Positions 1 to 8,881 of a DNA stretch of 33,783 nucleotides are shown here, one piece after another (position 1 is the stretch's first letter; each line of letters opens with the position of its first letter). This DNA is from Limiplasma sp964416065 (GTDB taxonomy: Bacteria; Bacillota; Clostridia; Christensenellales; Aristaeellaceae). The position numbers and the translations under genes were made by a program. The stretch spans positions 1 to 33,783 of the forward strand of contig CAYQCL010000027.1 of the NCBI GenBank assembly GCA_964416065.1, read 5' to 3'. The notes under the pieces are model-generated. The model was not told the origin of the DNA. It ran no database searches and saw only the letters and a program-made list of their open reading frames with translations.

Positions 1-894
1 GGAGTTGTTGCAGGAGCCGATGCAGACCTGATCAACCTTGATGGGACCCGCCTCGGCGACGGTCTTGACATTGTCCGGCATGTGGGGTAAAGCGACCATC
101 GGAACCAGCGCGCTTAAGTCGATCTCAACGGTCTCGTCATAGACGGCGTCGGGATCGGCCTTAAGCGCGGTGAAATCCTCCTCGCGTCCCTGCGCGCGCA
201 GAAACGCGCGCGTTACCTCGTCGGAGGGAAACACCGAGCTGGTCGCCCCCAGCTCCGCGCCCATATTGGCGATGGTCGCGCGCTCGGGAATGGAGAGGGT
301 TTGGACGCCCTCGCCGGTATATTCCATGACCTTGCCCACGCCGCCCTTGACGCTCAGGCGGCGCAGAAGCTCCAGGATCACGTCCTTGGCGGCCACGCCG
401 CGCTGAAGGGAGCCGGTGAGGCGGACGTTGACGACGCTGGGGCAGCTGAGGTAATACGCGCCGCCGCCCATCGCGACGGCCACGTCCAGGCCGCCCGCGC
501 CGATGGCGAGCATGCCCAGCGCGCCGCCCGTGGGCGTGTGGCTGTCGCTGCCCAGCAAGGTTTTGCCGGGCTTGCCGATCCGCTCAAGCTGCACCTGGTG
601 GCAGATGCCGTTGCCCGGCTTGCTCAGATAGATGCCGTGCTTTTTGGCGACGGTGGTGATGTACCTGTGATCGTCGGCGTTTTCAAAGCCGGTCTGTAAG
701 GTGTTGTGGTCGATATAGGCGATGCTTTTCTCGGTCTTGACCCGCGGAATTCCCATGGCCTCAAATTGCAGGTAAGCCATTGTGCCGGTGGAGTCCTGCG
801 TTAGCGTCTGATCAATGTGGATGGCAATCTCGGAGCCCGGTATGAGCTCGCCCGCGACCAGATGAGCGGCCAGGATTTTCTGTGTTACATTCAT
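1..894 (-). CDS. acn: Aconitate hydratase, N-terminal 298 residues (gene continues beyond the left edge)
   Basis: This enzyme interconverts citrate and isocitrate in the cytoplasm using a [4Fe-4S] cluster. The translation starts MNVTQKILAAHLVAGE and carries family hallmarks: QDSTGTMAYLQFEA, DHNTLQTGFENADDH, LLGSDSHTPT and a PERATIANMGAELGAT stretch. The last residues in the window are IGSCNNS, whose Cys is the first cluster ligand; the other two ligands and the swivel domain lie outside. The pattern is that of the short, single-chain Aquifex-type aconitase of about 640 residues, as known for Clostridia, so slightly under half is present. The ATG at 894 is preceded by GGAGG at 6-7 nt. Citrate synthase lies 8 kb away on the other strand, so the two are not an operon. 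3-isopropylmalate dehydratase large subunit is the main alternative, but the N-terminal motifs fit aconitase better. Confidence 0.93.
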   Translation of the reverse strand, partial: MNVTQKILAAHLVAGELIPGSEIAIHIDQTLTQDSTGTMAYLQFEAMGIPRVKTEKSIAYIDHNTLQTGFENADDHRYITTVAKKHGIYLSKPGNGICHQVQLERIGKPGKTLLGSDSHTPTGGALGMLAIGAGGLDVAVAMGGGAYYLSCPSVVNVRLTGSLQRGVAAKDVILELLRRLSVKGGVGKVMEYTGEGVQTLSIPERATIANMGAELGATSSVFPSDEVTRAFLRAQGREEDFTALKADPDAVYDETVEIDLSALVPMVALPHMPDNVKTVAEAGPIKVDQVCIGSCNNS

Positions 895-953
895 TGAATG
901 GTCCTCCGTTAAGTCCCTGTGTTCGCGCGGCCTTCCATGCCCGCGTATTATCC

Positions 954-990
954 AGTATAAAAGCATGAGGGACGGGTTGCAATGCAAACG
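954..990 (-). promoter_or_regulatory. Promoter of the aconitase gene with an adjacent LacI-type half-operator
   Basis: Read on the minus strand there is a -35 TTGCAA (977-982), a 17-bp spacer and a -10 TATACT (954-959), about 60 bp upstream of the aconitase start. Directly abutting the -35 on its upstream side lies ATGCAAACG (982-990, + strand). The same 9-mer occurs in inverted orientation at 1102-1110, inside the palindrome in front of the LacI-type gene. The promoter is assigned by consensus match; regulation by the neighbouring LacI protein is inference. Confidence 0.6.
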
Positions 991-1060
991 CCTGAAAAAA
1001 TGCAGGAATTATACAGATGGGAAACGGCGCGTCGGCTCCCGACAGGCCGTCAGGCATTTC

Positions 1061-1107
1061 TTGACAACCCGCACGTGGCTGTGCTATCATCAGAAAACAA
1101 ACGTTTG
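1061..1107 (+). promoter_or_regulatory. Promoter and probable autoregulatory operator of the LacI-family gene
   Basis: A perfect -35 TTGACA (1061-1066) is separated by 18 bp from a -10 TATCAT (1085-1090). A perfect 10-bp palindrome CAAACGTTTG (1098-1107) sits at the expected transcription start. This is the classic CG-centred operator form of LacI/GalR proteins, placed to block initiation. A small GGGGC/GCCCC hairpin (1111-1123) follows before the ribosome-binding site AAGGAG. Binding by the adjacent regulator is inferred from position and motif type. Confidence 0.68.
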
Positions 1108-1139
1108 CATGGGGCGGTGCCCCCTTATAAGGAGCGAAG

Positions 1140-2168
1140 ATGAAAGCAACCATCAAAGATGTCGCCAGGGCGGCGGACGTATCCCCCTCCACGGTCAGCC
1201 GTGCTTTGCACGATAATCCGCGCATCAGCGAGGAGATGCGCGCGCGCATCAAGCGCATCGCGCACGAGATGGATTTCCATCCCAATCAGATGGCGCGCAG
1301 CCTCGTCAGCCGCCACACGCATATCATCGGGATCGTCTTCCCCGGGGACGTGAGCAAGAGCTTGGGCAATCCCTTCTATCCCTCAGTGCTTCGCGGACTG
1401 GGGCATGCCGCCAGCGAGCGGCGCTATCACATGCTGCTCATTACCGGAAGCGAGGCCGTCTCATCGACCGTGGCCAGCCATGAGGTGGTGGACAGCGGAT
1501 ATGTGAGCGGGCTGATTTTGCTTGCTGCCGAGGACGCCGCCGCCAGTGAGCCGGACGTCCCCGTTGTGGTCATTGGACACCCGACGGATGAGAAGAACAG
1601 CTGCTACGTCGACAACGACAATGTGCGGGCGGGCTACGAGGCCACGCGTCATCTGCTCGACCACGGTCATCGCCGCATTTTGCTCCTGGGCTACGATAGG
1701 CATTATATCTTCACCATCGACCGGCGTCGGGGCTACGAGAACGCGCTCAGGGAGGCGGGCATCCCACTCCGACGGGACTGGGTGGCCTCCAGCCGATGGA
1801 TTCAGGAGCCCGCGCAGAGTGGGCCGCTGCGCGACATCTTCCTTTCGCCCCACCGCCCCACCGCCGCAGTGTGCATGGACGACGCGCAGGCCATTGGACT
1901 GACCGGCGTGCTCAAGGGCATGGGCCTTGCCGTGCCGGAGGACGTCAGCATCGTCAGCTTTAACAACACCGAGGCGGGGCGCTATCATACGCCGGCCCTC
2001 ACGTCCTTTGAGATTGATCCCTACGCGCTGGGCGTAAGCGCCATGCGCCTGATGCTGGATCTCATTAAGGGACGGGCACAGGCGCCAAGCTCCATTGAGG
2101 TTCCCTTCACCCTTGTTGAGCGCGACAGCGTCTCCACCCTGTCAGAAAAGGAGATTCATCATGCGTAG
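1140..2168 (+). CDS. LacI/GalR-family transcriptional regulator
   Basis: A 342-residue cytoplasmic repressor. Residues 1-60 form the LacI DNA-binding unit: TIKDVARAADVSPSTVSRAL is the helix-turn-helix, followed by the hinge-helix region HPNQMARSLVSRHTHIIGIV. The rest is the periplasmic-binding-protein-like effector domain, including VVVIGHP, YVDNDNVRAGYEATRHLLDHGH and an EDVSIVSFNNTE segment typical of sugar-responsive members. Length is normal for the family. The last 8 nt overlap the start of the GH13 glucosidase gene, so the two are translationally coupled. That suggests the effector is a maltodextrin-type sugar, which is an inference from context. The ATG at 1140 follows AAGGAG at 5-6 nt spacing. 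A candidate operator lies at its own promoter. Confidence 0.95.
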   Translation: MKATIKDVARAADVSPSTVSRALHDNPRISEEMRARIKRIAHEMDFHPNQMARSLVSRHTHIIGIVFPGDVSKSLGNPFYPSVLRGLGHAASERRYHMLLITGSEAVSSTVASHEVVDSGYVSGLILLAAEDAAASEPDVPVVVIGHPTDEKNSCYVDNDNVRAGYEATRHLLDHGHRRILLLGYDRHYIFTIDRRRGYENALREAGIPLRRDWVASSRWIQEPAQSGPLRDIFLSPHRPTAAVCMDDAQAIGLTGVLKGMGLAVPEDVSIVSFNNTEAGRYHTPALTSFEIDPYALGVSAMRLMLDLIKGRAQAPSSIEVPFTLVERDSVSTLSEKEIHHA

Positions 2169-3912
2169 CATCCAATTCGGGTCCATTTATCACATGCCTT
2201 GGCTGGAATATCGTCACGCGCTGCCAGATGGGCGCGTATGCCTCCGGCTTCAGACGGGCAGGGGCGAGTTTACCCGCGTGGCCGCGCGCGTGACCAGCAA
2301 TTACGCGCTGCCGGATTTTTTCAAGACCGCCGACGAATACGAGATGCGGGTGGCCTATCGCGATGAGTGGCACGATTTTTATGAGACCGTCTTTGCGCCG
2401 CGCGATCTCAGGCTGAAATATCTCTTCGTGCTTGAAAGCGACGAGCTGACCTTCAAGCTGGACGCCTCCGGCCTGCATGCGGGTAAGGACGCTCGAGAGG
2501 ACGTAAGCCAAGCGTTCGCCTTTGCCTATGCCTATCCCGCGGAGCCCATGCCGGAATGGGCGCGCGGCTGCGTCGGCTATCAGATCTTTCCTGACCGCTT
2601 CCGTCGCGAGCCGAGGCCGGACGACACGGAGAAGGTCGAGCCGTGGACGAGCGACCATGTGCAGAACGAGTATCGCTTCGGGGGCAACCTGCGCGGCATC
2701 CTCAAGGCGGTTCCGTACCTCAAGGAGCTGGGTGTGAAGCTGATCTATACCACGCCGCTGTTTTTGAGCGACAGCTCGCATCGCTACAACACCTTCGACT
2801 ATTTCAAGATCGATCCGCTTTTGGGGACGGAGGACGATCTCCTTCAGCTCTGCGACGAGCTGCATAATAACGGCATGCGCATCGTCCTGGACGGCGTGTT
2901 TAACCATTGCGGGCTCGAATTCGCGCCCTTTAAGGACGCAGTGGAAAAGGGCGAGGTCTCGCCTTACCGCGATTGGTTCTTCTTCGATGAAAGGATGCCC
3001 CATGGCTATCATACTTTCGGGGACTGGAAATACATGCCCAAGCTCAACCTGCGCAATCCCGACTGCGCCGAGTACTTTCTCGACGTGGGCCGCTACTGGC
3101 TGGAAAGGTGCCATATCGACGGCTGGCGTCTGGACGTCAGCCCCGAGGTCTGGCCGGATTTCTGGCGGCAGTACAAGAAGATGATGCGCAGCGTCAATCC
3201 CGACAGCCTGATGATCGCCGAGTGCTGGGACGACAGCCGCGAATGGCTCACCCAGGGCGATATGTTCGATTCCACCATGCATTATGTCCTGAGCCGCAAT
3301 ATCTGGAGCCGTTTCTGCCTTCATGAGATCACCACCCAGCAGTTTGACTGGGCGCTTAACCGCACGGCCATGCTCTATCCGCAGCGCACCCAGGAGGTGC
3401 TGTGGACGTTCTTGGGCAGCCACGACACCCAGCGGGTGCGCACCCGCGCGGGTGGGGATATCCGCATGTTGTACGCGGCGTCGTTCTTTCAGTTTACCTA
3501 TCTGGGGATCCCCATCATTTACTATGGCGACGAATTGGGCATGGAGGGCGGCGATGATCCCTTCTGCCGCTATCCCATGCGTTGGGACGATGTGGAGAAC
3601 AACCCCGTCCATGAGCACTATCAGAGGCTGGCGCACATCCGTGAAAGGACACCCGCGCTGCGGATGGGCCGCTTCAGGACGCACGCCGTTATGGACAACG
3701 GCCTGTATGCTTATCTGAGGGAGACCGACGTGCAGCGGGTGCTGTGTGTGCTCAACACCGGCCTCGACCCCCTCACGGTCCGTTTGGAGCTGCCCTCCGG
3801 TATGGCCGATCAGGCCGTCGTACATGACCTCTATTCCCAGCGAGGCCTTCCCGTGGAGGATGGAGCCGTGCATGTTTCCCTCAAGGCCGGCGAGGGCTTG
3901 ATTTTGGTCTGA
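2161..3912 (+). CDS. GH13 alpha-glucan hydrolase, neopullulanase / maltogenic amylase / cyclomaltodextrinase type
   Basis: A 583-residue enzyme that hydrolyses alpha-1,4 (and possibly alpha-1,6) bonds of maltodextrins, cyclodextrins or pullulan fragments. It has no signal peptide, so it is intracellular. Residues 1 to about 120 look like the CBM34-type N-domain of the GH13_20 subfamily. The catalytic barrel then carries the four classic regions: DGVFNH (D244), GWRLDV (nucleophile D325), AECWDD (acid/base E354) and GSHDTQR (D422). These positions agree closely with characterised maltogenic amylases. The chosen ATG overlaps the regulator stop (ATGCGTAG) and has GGAG upstream; an in-frame start further upstream would lie inside the regulator gene. 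No sugar transporter is in the window. Exact substrate preference cannot be read from sequence. Confidence 0.9.
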   Translation: MRSIQFGSIYHMPWLEYRHALPDGRVCLRLQTGRGEFTRVAARVTSNYALPDFFKTADEYEMRVAYRDEWHDFYETVFAPRDLRLKYLFVLESDELTFKLDASGLHAGKDAREDVSQAFAFAYAYPAEPMPEWARGCVGYQIFPDRFRREPRPDDTEKVEPWTSDHVQNEYRFGGNLRGILKAVPYLKELGVKLIYTTPLFLSDSSHRYNTFDYFKIDPLLGTEDDLLQLCDELHNNGMRIVLDGVFNHCGLEFAPFKDAVEKGEVSPYRDWFFFDERMPHGYHTFGDWKYMPKLNLRNPDCAEYFLDVGRYWLERCHIDGWRLDVSPEVWPDFWRQYKKMMRSVNPDSLMIAECWDDSREWLTQGDMFDSTMHYVLSRNIWSRFCLHEITTQQFDWALNRTAMLYPQRTQEVLWTFLGSHDTQRVRTRAGGDIRMLYAASFFQFTYLGIPIIYYGDELGMEGGDDPFCRYPMRWDDVENNPVHEHYQRLAHIRERTPALRMGRFRTHAVMDNGLYAYLRETDVQRVLCVLNTGLDPLTVRLELPSGMADQAVVHDLYSQRGLPVEDGAVHVSLKAGEGLILV

Positions 3913-3925
3913 AATACGATACAAT
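3898..3925 (+). promoter_or_regulatory. Candidate promoter of xpt
   Basis: TTGATT (3898-3903), a 16-bp spacer and TACAAT (3920-3925) overlap the last codons of the GH13 gene. A start near 3932 would give a leader of roughly 100 nt before xpt. Assigned by consensus only. Confidence 0.5.
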
Positions 3926-3931
3926 AGAAAA

Positions 3932-4032
3932 AGAGGAGAAAACGGGAGTCTTGACTGCGCGCCGCTGGCCTGCGAACGGGGCGTGGCGCCGTCGGGAGAC
4001 CGGCCGTTCCTTCTCCCAAAGGAGGATGCGTG
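3932..4032 (+). promoter_or_regulatory. Structured 5' leader of xpt, class not recognised
   Basis: About 100 GC-rich nt separate the candidate promoter from xpt. GGGAG (3944-3948) can pair with CTCCC (4013-4017), enclosing smaller GC-rich helices such as one around GTCGGGAGAC (3991-4000). CCTT (4009-4012) can also pair with AAGG inside the Shine-Dalgarno AAAGGAGG (4018-4025), so the leader could mask the ribosome-binding site. There is no T-tract, so control would be translational. The guanine-riboswitch core that often precedes xpt in Bacillota is not present. The pairings were found by eye. Confidence 0.35.
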
Positions 4033-4608
4033 ATGAGGGAGCTTGTGGAGGCGATCCGCGAGAAGGGCGTGGGCGTCGGAACGGACATCGTAAAGGTCGA
4101 TATGTTTCTGAACCATCGGTTGGATACCGGTTTGGCGGTCAGAATGGGGCAGGAGTTCGCGAAGGCCTTCGCGGATGAAAAGCCCGAGCTGGTGTTGACG
4201 GTCGAGGCCAGCGGCATCGCCGTGGCGCTCACCACAGCCATGGCGTGCGGCAACCTTCCCGTGGTCTTTGCCAAGAAGAGCCGCACCAGCAACGTAACGG
4301 GCGACGTGTATGAAAGCAAGGTGTTCAGCTTCACGCATGGCGTGGAGAATCATATCCGAGTGGCCATGGAATACCTGCCCGCGGGTACGCGCGTGCTCAT
4401 CATCGACGACTTCCTCGCCAATGGCGCGGCGGCTGAGGGCCTGAGCGATCTGGTCAGGCAGGCGGGCGCTCAAGTGGTCGGCATTGGCGTATGCGTGGAA
4501 AAGGGCTTCCAGCCAGGGCGGCAACGGCTGGAGGGCATGGGCCATAAGGTGGTCGCGCTGGCCAAGGTGATCGGGATTAAAAAGGGAAAGCTGATCGTGG
4601 AGGACTGA
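4033..4608 (+). CDS. xpt: Xanthine phosphoribosyltransferase
   Basis: A 191-residue cytoplasmic purine-salvage enzyme that joins xanthine to PRPP to give XMP. Diagnostic features are VDMFLNHRLD near the N-terminus, LVLTVEASGIAVAL, VVFAKKSRT and the PRPP-binding loop VLIIDDFLANGAAAEGL. The conserved VEKGFQPGR follows near residue 155. Length matches Xpt of Bacillus subtilis (194). The ATG at 4033 is 7 nt after AAAGGAGG; a GTG one codon earlier is possible but too close to the Shine-Dalgarno. It follows the GH13 gene after a 120-nt gap holding its own promoter, so co-regulation with sugar metabolism is doubtful. No xanthine permease (pbuX) follows, unlike in Bacillus. Confidence 0.93.
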   Translation: MRELVEAIREKGVGVGTDIVKVDMFLNHRLDTGLAVRMGQEFAKAFADEKPELVLTVEASGIAVALTTAMACGNLPVVFAKKSRTSNVTGDVYESKVFSFTHGVENHIRVAMEYLPAGTRVLIIDDFLANGAAAEGLSDLVRQAGAQVVGIGVCVEKGFQPGRQRLEGMGHKVVALAKVIGIKKGKLIVED

Positions 4609-4659
4609 TCAGGAGGCGGAGCGCGGGAGAGACGTGCTCGCGTTGCACTTTTGTTTAAC

Positions 4660-4705
4660 GTGATGGGGCGCGCCGGAAGCGGTGCGCCCTTCACTCTTTT
4701 ATGTT
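4660..4705 (+). terminator. Rho-independent terminator after xpt
   Basis: GGGCGC (4666-4671) pairs with GCGCCC (4684-4689), extended by an outer GTGA (4660-4663) with TCAC (4691-4694), and is followed by TCTTTTATGTTT. A second, weaker hairpin lies just upstream, with arms around 4622-4629 and 4637-4642, and is followed by CACTTTTGTTT. The remainder of the 4609-4881 gap holds the next operon's promoter and no convincing gene. Confidence 0.6.
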
Positions 4706-4816
4706 TGAAACCCCTCTTTCTTCCATACAATAATCCTTGTCGAGTCTTAACTATGTCCAACCTGTGGCGAAACTGTAAAATCGGTCATGGAAACGGACAA
4801 TTGAGGCGGTTAGCGC

Positions 4817-4846
4817 TTGACAGCGATTTGTTAGCCGACTTATAAT
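4817..4846 (+). promoter_or_regulatory. Strong promoter of the MacB-like ABC operon
   Basis: Consensus hexamers TTGACA (4817-4822) and TATAAT (4841-4846) are 18 bp apart, starting a transcript about 30 nt before the first gene, whose ATG follows GGAGGAGGGG. No operator-like palindrome is evident. Four genes with little or no spacing follow. Confidence 0.75.
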
Positions 4847-4881
4847 CGACCCATTCCGATGGAAGGAGGAGGGGTGAAGGT

Positions 4882-5766
4882 ATGCAGAACAGCCCCGCAA
4901 GAAAGAAGAGGAAAAAATGGCTCTGGATTATTTTGATCGTGCTGGTGATCGCGATCGCGGCGATCCTTTTCTCCGCCAGCCGCACGGTTAGCCAGAGCCT
5001 GAACGAGGAAACGGCGCAGAAACGGGATATCGTCACCTATTATAGCTTTTCGGGCAATTTGATCCCCGTGACTGATGAAACGCAGACCGCCAAAGACAGC
5101 CTCAAGGTCAAGGAGCTATATGTTTCCGAGGGTGACCATGTGGCGCAGGGTGACGCGCTGCTTCGGGCGGCGGACGGCACGCGTGTGTATGCGGCTTATG
5201 ATGGCACTATTGAGACGCTGTACGCCGAGACGGACGATCAGCTCCAGCTTGGGAGCCAGATCGCGCGCATCGTGGACTATGACGCGCTGGAGGTAAGCGT
5301 CGACGTGGATGAGTACGACATCGGCGCGGTCGAGGTAGGCAAGGAGGGCACGGTGTATATCAACGCACTGGATCTGAGCGTGACAGGCGTCGTGTCCGAT
5401 ATCGCCCGCAACGCCACCACGGAGGGTGGCGTGAGCTACTATGAGGTAAAGCTGCAAATCCAGGCTGCTCAGGGCGTCAGGAGCGGCATGAGCGTCGAGG
5501 TGAACATTTTGAACCAGCAGGCGCTGGACGCGGTCACCCTCAGCCTCGACTGCCTGAGCTATGATGAATACAATAAGCCCTTCGTATACCGCAAGGACGC
5601 CGACGGCAAGCTCGCCGCCGTCTATCTTCAGACCGGTGTGAGCGACGGCAGGAACATCGAGATCACCTCCGGTCTGTCCGACGGCGATACGGTGTATTAC
5701 CAGTCGGATGATCTGGCGCGCTTCTTTGCCATGAGTCAGAGCATGATGAGCTTGAGGGACAACTGA
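4882..5766 (+). CDS. HlyD/MacA-type membrane-fusion (adaptor) subunit of an ABC exporter
   Basis: A 294-residue protein with a basic N-terminus, one membrane anchor (about residues 12-31, WLWIILIVLVIAIAAIL) and an extracytoplasmic body. The biotinyl-lipoyl-like half motifs are visible (VKELYVSEGDHVAQGDALL, then AAYDGTIETLYAETDDQLQLGSQIARI). They are followed by a beta-barrel region (LEVSVDVDEYDIGAVEVGKEGTV) and a membrane-proximal domain ending GLSDGDTVYY. The coiled-coil hairpin found in Gram-negative MacA is essentially absent, which fits a Gram-positive YknX-like adaptor. It lies 1 nt upstream of the ATPase gene and surely works with it. The substrate is unknown; peptides, antimicrobials or lipids are all possible. 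The start is supported by GGAGGAGGGG. Confidence 0.85.
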   Translation: MQNSPARKKRKKWLWIILIVLVIAIAAILFSASRTVSQSLNEETAQKRDIVTYYSFSGNLIPVTDETQTAKDSLKVKELYVSEGDHVAQGDALLRAADGTRVYAAYDGTIETLYAETDDQLQLGSQIARIVDYDALEVSVDVDEYDIGAVEVGKEGTVYINALDLSVTGVVSDIARNATTEGGVSYYEVKLQIQAAQGVRSGMSVEVNILNQQALDAVTLSLDCLSYDEYNKPFVYRKDADGKLAAVYLQTGVSDGRNIEITSGLSDGDTVYYQSDDLARFFAMSQSMMSLRDN

Positions 5767-5767
5767 C

Positions 5768-6455
<688 letters not shown>

Positions 6456-6463
<8 letters not shown>

Positions 6464-7646
6464 GGAAAGCCTGCGCATGTCCATTTCCAACATTCGCAGC
6501 AACAAGATGCGCTCCTTCCTGACCATTCTAGGCATTATTATCGGCGTGATGGCGATCATTGCGCTGATTACCGTCATGGAGAGCGCTACCGGTGAGGTCA
6601 ACGCGCAGTTTGAGAGCCTCGGCACGGGAAAGCTGACCGTGCAGGCGACGGGAACGCCGCTGAAGATGGGGTTGACCGAGAGCGATTTAAGCGCCATCGA
6701 GGCGCTGGACAACGTAAGCGGCATCTCGCCTACGCTGTCCCAGACGCTTTATGTGGCAAGCGGCGGAAACGTGCTGGAGGACGTGCTTGTAAAGGGCTAC
6801 GGCTTTGCCTACTTCCGCCGCGAGAGCGAAGCGGTTTCACGCGGACGCCCCCTTCTGCCGGCGGACGAGGAGGAGCGCACCCGCGTCTGCCTAATCGATT
6901 CCGACCTGGCGGCGGCAATGTTTTCAGGTGTCGATCCGATTGGCGAGACGATTCTCATTAAGGGTACGCGCTTTACCATCGTGGGTCTGCTTGCCGACGC
7001 GGATGTGGACGACGTGATAAGCCAGCTCCAGGCGGGAGACGAGAACGGGTCGGTCATCATTCCCTACACAACCTATATGCGGCTGTTTGGCATCAAGGGC
7101 ATAACCTCGCTGGACGTTTATGTCGCGGACACCGATAATACCAGCGACGTGGTGGACGCGCTGGAAGGTCTGCTGGACGGGGCGTTTAACTATAAGGACG
7201 ACAGCTACCGCGTCATCAATATGGAAAGCCTGCTCTCCGTCATGGATACCATGATGGGGATGATGACCAATCTACTCGTGGGCATCGCGTGCATCGCGCT
7301 GCTGGTCGGCGGTATCGGCATCATGAATATGATGCTCGTCTCCGTGACCGAGCGTACTAGCGAGATCGGCCTGAGAAAGGCGCTTGGCGCAAGGCCGCGC
7401 AGCATCCAGGTCCAGTTCTTGATGGAGAGCATTATTCTGTCTCTTCTGGGAGGCTTTGTCGGCGTGATTCTGGGTGTGCTGACAAGCATGCTTTTGGCCG
7501 GAATAATGGACATCGTCTTCGTCCTCTCCCCAGGGGCCATTGCGCTGGGCGTGGGCTTTTCGCTGGTGGTCGGCGTAGTGTTTGGCTGGAGCCCCGCGCG
7601 CAAGGCGAGCAACCTCAACCCCATTGACGCGCTGCGCAGCATGTGA
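6456..7646 (+). CDS. ABC transporter permease, MacB/FtsX family
   Basis: A 396-residue membrane protein with the MacB topology. One N-terminal membrane helix (SFLTILGIIIGVMAIIALI, about residues 20-40) precedes a large extracytoplasmic domain of about 220 residues (MacB_PCD). Three C-terminal helices then form the FtsX domain, including LVGIACIALLVGGIGIMNMM and the conserved ERTSEIGLRKALGA coupling segment. The ATG at 6456 overlaps the ATPase stop; longer reading-frame starts lie inside the ATPase gene. With its ATPase and adaptor it forms a mechanotransmission-type exporter such as YknXYZ of Bacillus. The cargo cannot be inferred. Confidence 0.93.
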
Positions 7647-7671
7647 GCGCGGCTGAAGGAGGAATGTTTCC

Positions 7672-8736
7672 GTGAAACGTATGATATCTTTCTTTTTGAT
7701 CGCGGCGCTGGCATTCGGCCTGCCCGCCGTATCCGCCTTGGCGGAGAATGACGGCCTGATTTTGGCCGCGACCGTCTCTACGGCCGAAACGCTGGCGCTC
7801 AAAGCACCCTCAAGCGGCTTGCTCGCACCCTTCCAGGTGCGCGTGGGCGATGTGATTGGGGAGGGCGAAACAATATTTGAGGTGGAGCCCGTGCGGGTCT
7901 ACGCCGATATCGACGGAACCGTCGCGGACGTCTATGTGGCCGAGGGCAGCGTTGCGGACGCCGCCATGGCCCGCTACGGCGCGGTGATGCGGATCGAATA
8001 CGCCGACCGCTATGAAATCAATGCCAATGCTGCCACCGGCTACAACAACGCCGAGAACCGCGATCTGCGCGTCGGAACGCCCGTGTATCTGCGTTCCTCC
8101 AACGAAAGCCATTTTGCAGACGGCGTGATTACCAGCGTCGATGGATTGCAGTTTACCGTGCAGGTGCTGGGCGGCGATCTGGTATATACGCAGGATGTGA
8201 AGATTTATCGCGAGTCAGACTACGCGAACAAGAGCCTGCTCGCGCGGGGAAGACTTTCCGGCGTCGCGCCTTATTCCGTTTCCGCGTCCGGCACGGTGCT
8301 GGAGGTCGCCGTGAAGGCGGGCGACGTCGTTCAGGAGGGTGATTTTCTGTTCAGCTATGTGCCGGACGTGCTTTCGCCCGACGACCGGGAGGACGCGACA
8401 AGGGTGAAGGCCGAACAGGGGCTGATCATGACGGCGCTGAATGTTCAGCAGGGAGCGAGCGTACAGAAGGATCAGGTGCTCGCGTATGCCGCACCTCTGG
8501 GCGAGTATGAGCTGACGGCCTATGCCGAGGAGGGCGATGTACACCGCTTTGCCGTGGGAGACATGCTCGTCGCGCGTTTTGAGGAATTGGATATTCCTGC
8601 CGTTGAGGCCACGGTTCTTGCCATCAGCCCCTTGGGCAGCGAGGGTGACGTGAGCAAATACGAGATCCGCATGGGCTTTGAGGCGCCCGAGGGCGTATGG
8701 CCCGGCATGCACGCGACGGTGGAGTACAGGAACTGA
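7672..8736 (+). CDS. Secreted adaptor-like protein with repeated biotinyl-lipoyl-type segments
   Basis: A 354-residue protein with a clear signal peptide (MKRMISFFLIAALAFGLPAV, cut near SALAEN). There is no lipobox, and no second membrane segment is evident. The mature part repeats lipoyl/barrel-sandwich half motifs: APSSGLLAPFQVRVGDVIGEG, DIDGTVADVYVAEGS, ASGTVLEVAVKAGDVVQEGD and LNVQQGASVQKDQVLAYA. It ends in a HlyD-like GVWPGMHATVEYR strand. The GTG start at 7672 is 9 nt after AAGGAGG; the ATG at 7681 would be 18 nt away. It closes the operon 25 nt after the permease, so it is probably a second extracytoplasmic adaptor or regulator of the exporter. Such a doubled adaptor is less usual than a three-gene unit. 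Confidence 0.78.
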   Translation: MKRMISFFLIAALAFGLPAVSALAENDGLILAATVSTAETLALKAPSSGLLAPFQVRVGDVIGEGETIFEVEPVRVYADIDGTVADVYVAEGSVADAAMARYGAVMRIEYADRYEINANAATGYNNAENRDLRVGTPVYLRSSNESHFADGVITSVDGLQFTVQVLGGDLVYTQDVKIYRESDYANKSLLARGRLSGVAPYSVSASGTVLEVAVKAGDVVQEGDFLFSYVPDVLSPDDREDATRVKAEQGLIMTALNVQQGASVQKDQVLAYAAPLGEYELTAYAEEGDVHRFAVGDMLVARFEELDIPAVEATVLAISPLGSEGDVSKYEIRMGFEAPEGVWPGMHATVEYRN

Positions 8737-8773
8737 ACGCGCCGGATGCGCTAAAACCCGCATCGAGAGGCGC

Positions 8774-8830
8774 GAAACGGCGGTTTTCAATCCTGTCCAC
8801 GGAGAAGGAGAAAGCCGCCGTTTCTTCGAC
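8774..8830 (+). terminator. Terminator of the ABC operon
   Basis: GAAACGGCGGTTTTC (8774-8788) pairs over 15 positions (one G-U) with GAAAGCCGCCGTTTC (8810-8824) around a 21-nt loop, followed by TTCG. The T-run is short, but the stem is long and sits directly after the last gene and before the next promoter. Confidence 0.6.
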
Positions 8831-8852
8831 AAAAGCAGAACAGGCCCGCCGC

Positions 8853-8881
8853 TTGACCAAAGCGGAGCGCTGGGTTATACT
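8853..8881 (+). promoter_or_regulatory. Promoter of citrate synthase
   Basis: TTGACC (8853-8858), a 17-bp spacer and TATACT (8876-8881) lie about 57 bp upstream of the coding start, downstream of the preceding terminator. Confidence 0.68.

Noticed and set aside
812..1285. Minus-strand frame across the aconitase-LacI intergenic region
   Set aside because: It overlaps both real genes and both promoters and shows no protein-like features.
3932..4032. Purine (guanine) riboswitch before xpt
   Set aside because: The conserved junction sequences and two kissing loops are not present. GTCGGGAGACC vaguely recalls the end of ykkC-type RNAs, but the rest of that consensus is missing.
4651..4845. Small 64-codon frame between xpt and the ABC operon
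   Set aside because: It spans the terminator and the strong promoter, has no Shine-Dalgarno sequence and no family resemblance.
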